A DNA stretch of 64,000 nt from Oryzias latipes. Its lineage: Eukaryota; Chordata; Actinopteri; Beloniformes; Adrianichthyidae. The position numbers and the translations under genes were made by a program. The notes below the pieces were generated by a model that saw only the letters and a program-made list of their open reading frames with translations, searched no databases and was not told where the DNA came from. This document shows positions 59,119 to 64,000 of this stretch, piece by piece (position 1 is the stretch's first letter; every line of letters begins with the position of its first letter). Location: assembly GCF_002234675.1 (NCBI RefSeq), contig NC_019869.2, positions 9,720,015 to 9,784,014 on the forward strand, read 5' to 3'.

Positions 59119-61442
59119 ATGTGCTCCAGCCGTAAGATCTTATGGAGCTTACTCGTGCTCTCCTTGGTGGAAGTGGGTTTGGGAGTAGCGAGTATCGTCC
59201 TGGGCGCCGTGGGCATCAGCTGGGTTCGAGGGGAGCACAAGCCGCGGCAGGGCGACGCGTCTCCGGTCTGGAGTGGACTCTGTGTAGGTCCTGGGACAAA
59301 CTCTAGTCCACGTTTTCTCCCTCCGGACGGTCCACGCAGGATAAGTGGGGAAATGTGTAAAACAATCTCAGCTGGGGAAATGATCCGATCTGTGTTATTG
59401 AATAACATTCTTTTACAACTGCACTAGATATTAAAAACAAGGATGTGTTCAACTATTGCAAATGTTAAAGTCTAACATTTTTTAATTCATTTAAAAAGGT
59501 CGTGAATAGGAAAAGACTACTAATTCACTAATCTCAAGAAAAAATAAGTAGAAAGTTGTAAAATTGTCTTTGCAAAAAGAGGAAATCTGATAAGATCAAA
59601 ATCTAGAAACAGAGTTCCACATAAGCATTCAAAAAAGGATAAATAAGCAACAACAAAGACAAAAAGAAGCATCTGTTAGATAGGATGTCTTTAAATTGAA
59701 ATTTATTCAGCCAATTAATAAGTTGTTTTGTTTTTTTGCTAAATCTAGGCAAATGGTTTGTGGGTTTTTTTGAGATTTTATGTACCTAATTATAGTTTAA
59801 TTCGAGACATTAAACTAGGGTAATTGTAATAATAAGTCAAAATTACTCATTTTACAACAAAATGTGAACAGAATAAAAATATAATATAATCTTATGAATC
59901 CTCATAAAATCTGAAACTAGCACCTATTAAAACTAACTAACTAAATTTCTGTTGACAAAATAATGACAGTTAAGCAAGTAAAATTCCACAAATCAAGGAT
60001 TTAATGTTTGTAAAACTTCAGAAATGTATAAAGATATTTGTTTTAGTCATTTACACTAACTGTTGCTACAACTTTAAAATAACATTCCCTAAAAATGAAC
60101 CAAAAATTACATTAAATTTGAGGTTTTTTTGCATCTTAGACCAATATTTCTATCGTCAAGAGTATGGCGCTTAAGGGATTTGACTCGTTTTAATAATAAT
60201 TTCCTTATTTACAGATCATAGCTCTATGAGATTCAACTGTGTTGATTTTGAGAAACGTTTAGAAAGGTGTACAGAGCAAAGATCAGTTAAAACAGCAGAA
60301 AACCTGGTAAAATAGTTTAAGTATTTAAAAACAAGGTTTTAAATCTTTTCGAGAATCCTATAGTTTACAGTACTTGTAAATGTCAAAAGTAGATTTTTGC
60401 TCTATATATGAATTCATCATGATAGTTTAAGGCAGAAAATCAATTTTGATTTATTCAGTGTTGGAGTTTCTTGTCATGCTGGGGAGGGTCAAAGCTTTTA
60501 CACCCAATACTCTCAAGCTTCTCCTCTTGTTACAGAGCAGCTTGCAGCCTCTATGTCTTGATTTTGTTGCAAAACTTTGAAATGTCTCTGTTATTTCTTG
60601 TGTACTTAGTGATTCAGCTGAGACAATGCAGTATTTTACTAAATAAAGTAAAAATATAAGTAATAATTAGACTACCGTATAAGAAGGATTGACTCACATT
60701 GATATCATGTGAACAAATGTTATCCTGCATAAGAGCACTAAAAGTTTTATTTATTTCAGGCATCAAAATTATGGAGAAAATTTAATAAAAAATACAAAAC
60801 ACAGGTAATTCAAACCCATTTCAGACATGAAGTCATACATTATTTAGAACATAAAGAAAAATTGACAAATATGTTACGAGGAGGATTCCATCTCCTCGAC
60901 AGTGCAATTCCTCACAGTCAGAAATAGACGTTTTTGCAGAAATGCATACGGTACACACACTGAAGATTACGGTATTTGAATACCATGATTATCCATTACA
61001 GTCAAGTAGAGTTTTTTTTTTTGCTTGTAAGTTAGTGGGAAGTTTGCATTAAAATAATGTTTCACAAATGCAGCAGACCTCCAAACTTTTTTGTCAGCTC
61101 AGATTGTCTTTTTTGCAGTTTTGTTTTACTACTGCAGCCAAAACTAAGCACAAAATAGCCTACCAATTAAGATTGATAGCAAGACAAGCAAAGTGTTGAA
61201 CACTCACTTACTTTAGCTGGTAACTCCAAAAAATGTAAGCAAAACTGTCATCTGAGATCGCTCCACTCAGCAATATATATATATATATATATGCATAAAG
61301 AGACAAATAATGCAACAGGAGAAGATCGACAATGCAGGATTTTCAATGCTAGTATTTAACTCTGTATCATTTGTTTTTTTTACAGTTTCTGGTCTGTGGG
61401 ATATGTGGAGTGCTCTGTGCCCGGAGGAGAACAGGTCTTATT
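59119..61442 (+). CDS. tmem196: Transmembrane protein 196, first two coding exons (partial)
   Basis: Small four-pass membrane protein with no settled biochemical function. Exon 1 is 59119-59283 (55 codons, donor GTAGGT) and exon 2 is 61386-61442 (19 codons, acceptor TTTTTACAG, donor GTGAGT), both phase 0. Exon 1 gives MCSSRKILWSLLVLSLVEVG, a hydrophobic helix, then REH-type loop GEHKPRQGDASPVWSGLC. Exon 2 gives FLVCGICGVLCARRRTGLI. Human TMEM196 reads EHKPQQGDSSPVWSGVC and FLLCGICGILCAKKKSGLV at the same places. I start at the ATG that matches the human start, not the upstream in-frame ATG at 59071. The next exon (human MILFSACC...) is not found before 64000, so the gene runs off the window. 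Divergent from itgb8. Confidence 0.93.
59284..61385 (+). other. tmem196 intron 1
   Basis: 2.1 kb of AT-rich sequence with an (AT)n microsatellite at 61272-61292. No repeats with defined ends. Confidence 0.8.
61272..61292. repeat. (AT)n microsatellite
   Basis: About ten AT units, visible directly, 94 bp upstream of tmem196 exon 2. Confidence 0.9.
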
Positions 61443-62322
61443 GTGAGTAAACATGAATATTGTCAAACTGTAAGAGATTTTGTTTCTCAATCAATGAAAA
61501 CATTTTGTTGATTTTCTATCTGTATTAAATTAAATATCAACATTTATGGGGTAAAAGACAGCTTCCAGTAATGTATTTCAGACAATTTTGTTAAAGATTA
61601 ACAGCATTTAAAGAAGAAATTGTCAGCAACATTTGATGTAAAGGACAAAAACAAATATCTTTATACGTTTCTGAAGCTGTACAAACATCATTAAATCCTT
61701 GATTTGTAGAATTTTACTTGCTTAAAATTTACAAAACATCAATTGCAGTAATGCATACTAATAATTACACACAACAGGGACAAAATATTGCAGTAATCAG
61801 GACGCGATTAGAAATCCTGGTGCTGAAGGAAAAAATGTATATCATGCTCAATATGAACAGAATAAGGATACTTTTAACATTTGTGTTAGATGAAAAATTC
61901 ACAAAAAATTGTTAAAAACTTTGAAAAAGTCCAATATACGCGTAAACATAGTTCACACCCCAAACATCTGTTGGTCTTTGGGGTGTGTACTCAGCTATGA
62001 GTTCAGGGGTTGGTGTCCTGCCGGCATCTGTTCATGGTGCATGGAACTGCTCAACAAGCACAAAAGTTGGTTAACTCAGATCTTCTCAAAGGATCTCTGG
62101 CACAACAGTCAACAGTTCTGACAAGAATTTAAGCAATCGGGGATAAAAAGATTAATTTCTGTAACTAGTTCTGTTACACGTCAAAAACAAGTCTAGATTT
62201 GAAGCGGTTTGCCTCTGGAAGAAAAATGATACAATTTTTGGGAGTGGTAATCAAAGTACGCTGATAATTGATAAACATACTTTGATAATAAAAGTCTGTT
62301 GACAGGGAGAACAGTCACAATC
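61443..62322 (+). other. tmem196 intron 2, first part
   Basis: AT-rich. The frame at 61909-62121 is not a tmem196 exon and matches nothing known. Confidence 0.6.
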
Positions 62323-62378
62323 AGCTCAGTGGCCTTGTGGTAGAGTGTCCACCCTGAAGAAGGTAAGTCATACCAAAG

Positions 62379-62417
<39 letters not shown>

Positions 62418-62570
62418 CCCGACACTCAGCATTAAGGGGTTTGGGTTAAACCAGCAAATGGTTCCCAAGTGTGTCTGCTGCTCACTGCTCCCCCAGGGGA
62501 AGGGTCAAATGTGGAGAAAAAATTTGACATACCTAGGTGCGAGACAGCCAATGGTACTTTAACTTTAACA
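62323..62570 (+). repeat. tRNA-derived SINE with a 37-C run
   Basis: Same family as 8738-8944 and 18128-18345, with the full head 'gctcagtggccttgtggtagagtgtcc' and tail 'aatggtactttaactttaac'. The middle has been replaced by C37 (62380-62416). Confidence 0.85.
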
Positions 62571-62609
62571 GCTATTTACCAACAGTTCAAATAGCCTGAA
62601 GAACAATTT

Positions 62610-62796
62610 ATATGCAGAAGTGTTGTGATCTCCTAGCCTGGTAGTAGAAATGCCAAACGACAGAGATTGAAATTAGATGAAATCCACTAAAATCTCAAAA
62701 AGATCTGCAGGTTAATGAGCCTTCGTTTAAAGATTTTATCCTCAAACACACATACGATTACTGGGATTAACAGTGACTATGGAATGTGAATAAATG

Positions 62797-62827
<31 letters not shown>

Positions 62828-63031
62828 GAATAATAATTGATACTTTATTTATCCCACAGTGGGAAATTCTTCTCCGCATTTGACCCATCCCCTGTGGGAG
62901 CGGTGAGCTGCAGCTGAACCGCGCTCGGGAGGCAGTAGCGTTAAGGGTCTTGCCCAAGGACCCTCACTGGGTGCTGTTAATTGCTCGCCATTGATATGGT
63001 AGTTGCCCCAGTACCATTTTTGTGTGTCTCA
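62610..63031 (+). repeat. Direct duplication, right copy (422 bp)
   Basis: Partner of 57378-57791, 5.2 kb away in the same orientation. Its (ATT)n tract (about 62789-62838) is longer and interrupted once by 'agaat'. Confidence 0.95.
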
Positions 63032-63175
63032 TAATCTCAAATTTTAAGTGTTAAGGGTGTCCTATGCAATCAAAAGATTAGTTGAATGAAACAGCCTCCT
63101 TGTCATAAATATCAGTGTTCATGGACAGAAATTCAACACAGATGAGTTTACACCTGTGCAGTAAAGGAAAAGCTC

Positions 63176-63625
63176 CTCAAAGACCCATTCCGACAAAGAA
63201 AATGGTGTTTTTGGTGTTTTTAACATGTTCTTGAGCCTTTTTTTTTCCCGTCGATGGTGGACATATGCGAGGAAAATTAATCTCAAAATTAGATTTCTGA
63301 AGATGTTCTTATTCAACTCATTGTAAATCAGGAGCAGACAGAAAAATGCAGTTTGAAAAAGAGCTCATTTCTGACGTAGAAAATACACTGGGAAGACAAC
63401 CTGCTTTCTTCTCCAAGCTCTCTGCAACGAGAAGGCAAAGGGTGGGCCACAACCCCTGCCAACTTGGAGGTGAATTTCTAATAAACTACTGTCGCTCTGC
63501 AGAAACTCTGTCCTAGAAAATAACACAGCTTTTTTGGAACAGCATAAAAAGACATAGCCATAATTAAAAGACCTCTGGGAAAACTGAAAATAGATCAAAA
63601 GATGATCGGAGTAGGACATTAAAGA
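63176..63625 (+). repeat. TTAA-end DNA element, family A, copy 14
   Basis: Both ends are present: 'ctcaaagacccattccgac' and 'gatgatcggagtaggacattaaag'. It lies within tmem196 intron 2. Confidence 0.8.
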
Positions 63626-63921
63626 CAAAAACATCTAACTCCACATCAGCAGGAGCAGGAATGTTCATATTTAAATTTAGTACTGGTCAGGCAGAGTTCA
63701 CAGTTTATACTTACGAGCTGTTTACTTTACACAACCACAGGCTAGAAATGAACGGAAGTAAGTTTTGCTGCAGCTTTCTGATGACTGCAGACATGTGAAC
63801 TAGAGTAGCTTCTGTTTATTGTCTGCTGCAGACACTGTTTTCTTCATCTTAAGTTGCAATATTTCTTTTCACCCGTCTGAAGTCTGATAATGTGATGTGG
63901 CGTCACCTCTCACTGACGATT

Positions 63922-64000
63922 CTTGTCCCACTCCAATCAGCGTTCCTAGTGGTCCTTTAATTATGATCATGCCCCTTATAGACAAAATAGAAAAAAAACA
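63922..64000 (-). repeat. Family A, copy 15, cut by the window edge
   Basis: An inverted start 'cttgtcccactccaatcagcg' followed by 'cctagtggtcctttaattatg'. It continues beyond 64000. Confidence 0.7.

Noticed and set aside
1..64000. CRISPR arrays, operons, phage or plasmid features
   Set aside because: The sequence is vertebrate. No regularly spaced repeats with unique spacers and no prokaryotic gene organisation were seen.

Overview
This window is nuclear DNA from a ray-finned fish. The grounds are vertebrate gene structures with short GT-AG introns, percomorph-like proteins, and many teleost-type SINEs, LINEs and small DNA transposons in an AT-rich background. The repeat set looks medaka-like, but that is only an impression. 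I find three protein-coding genes. From left to right they are an Sp8-type zinc-finger transcription factor (+, 4386-5832), integrin beta-8 (-, 25694 down to 8549, fifteen coding exons assembled here by hand) and the first two exons of tmem196 (+, 59119-61442, continuing past the right edge).

The order and orientation match the human 7p21 block TMEM196 - MACC1 - ITGB8 - ABCB5 - SP8. sp8 and itgb8 converge, and itgb8 and tmem196 diverge. ABCB5 is absent between sp8 and itgb8, and MACC1 is absent between itgb8 and tmem196. About 33 kb without a recognisable host gene separates the last pair. The three genes do not form a pathway. What they share is an old syntenic neighbourhood.

The rest is intron, intergenic DNA and repeats. 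The commonest repeat is an inverted-repeat element of roughly 430-600 bp with TTAA-like ends (family A), with 15 full or partial copies. A second, ~205-bp TTAA element (family B) has three copies, one of them nested inside a family A copy. There are several tRNA-derived SINEs, a fossil Tc1/mariner transposase, a pogo/Tigger-like element, pieces of at least four LINE families (one with an 18-bp target-site duplication), and a 1.3-kb poly(A)-tailed, very G-rich retroelement with a 16-bp target-site duplication. Two near-identical ~415-bp direct repeats bracket the two tmem196 exons. No CRISPR array, operon or complete RNA gene was found. Long open frames other than those listed are shadows or chance frames.
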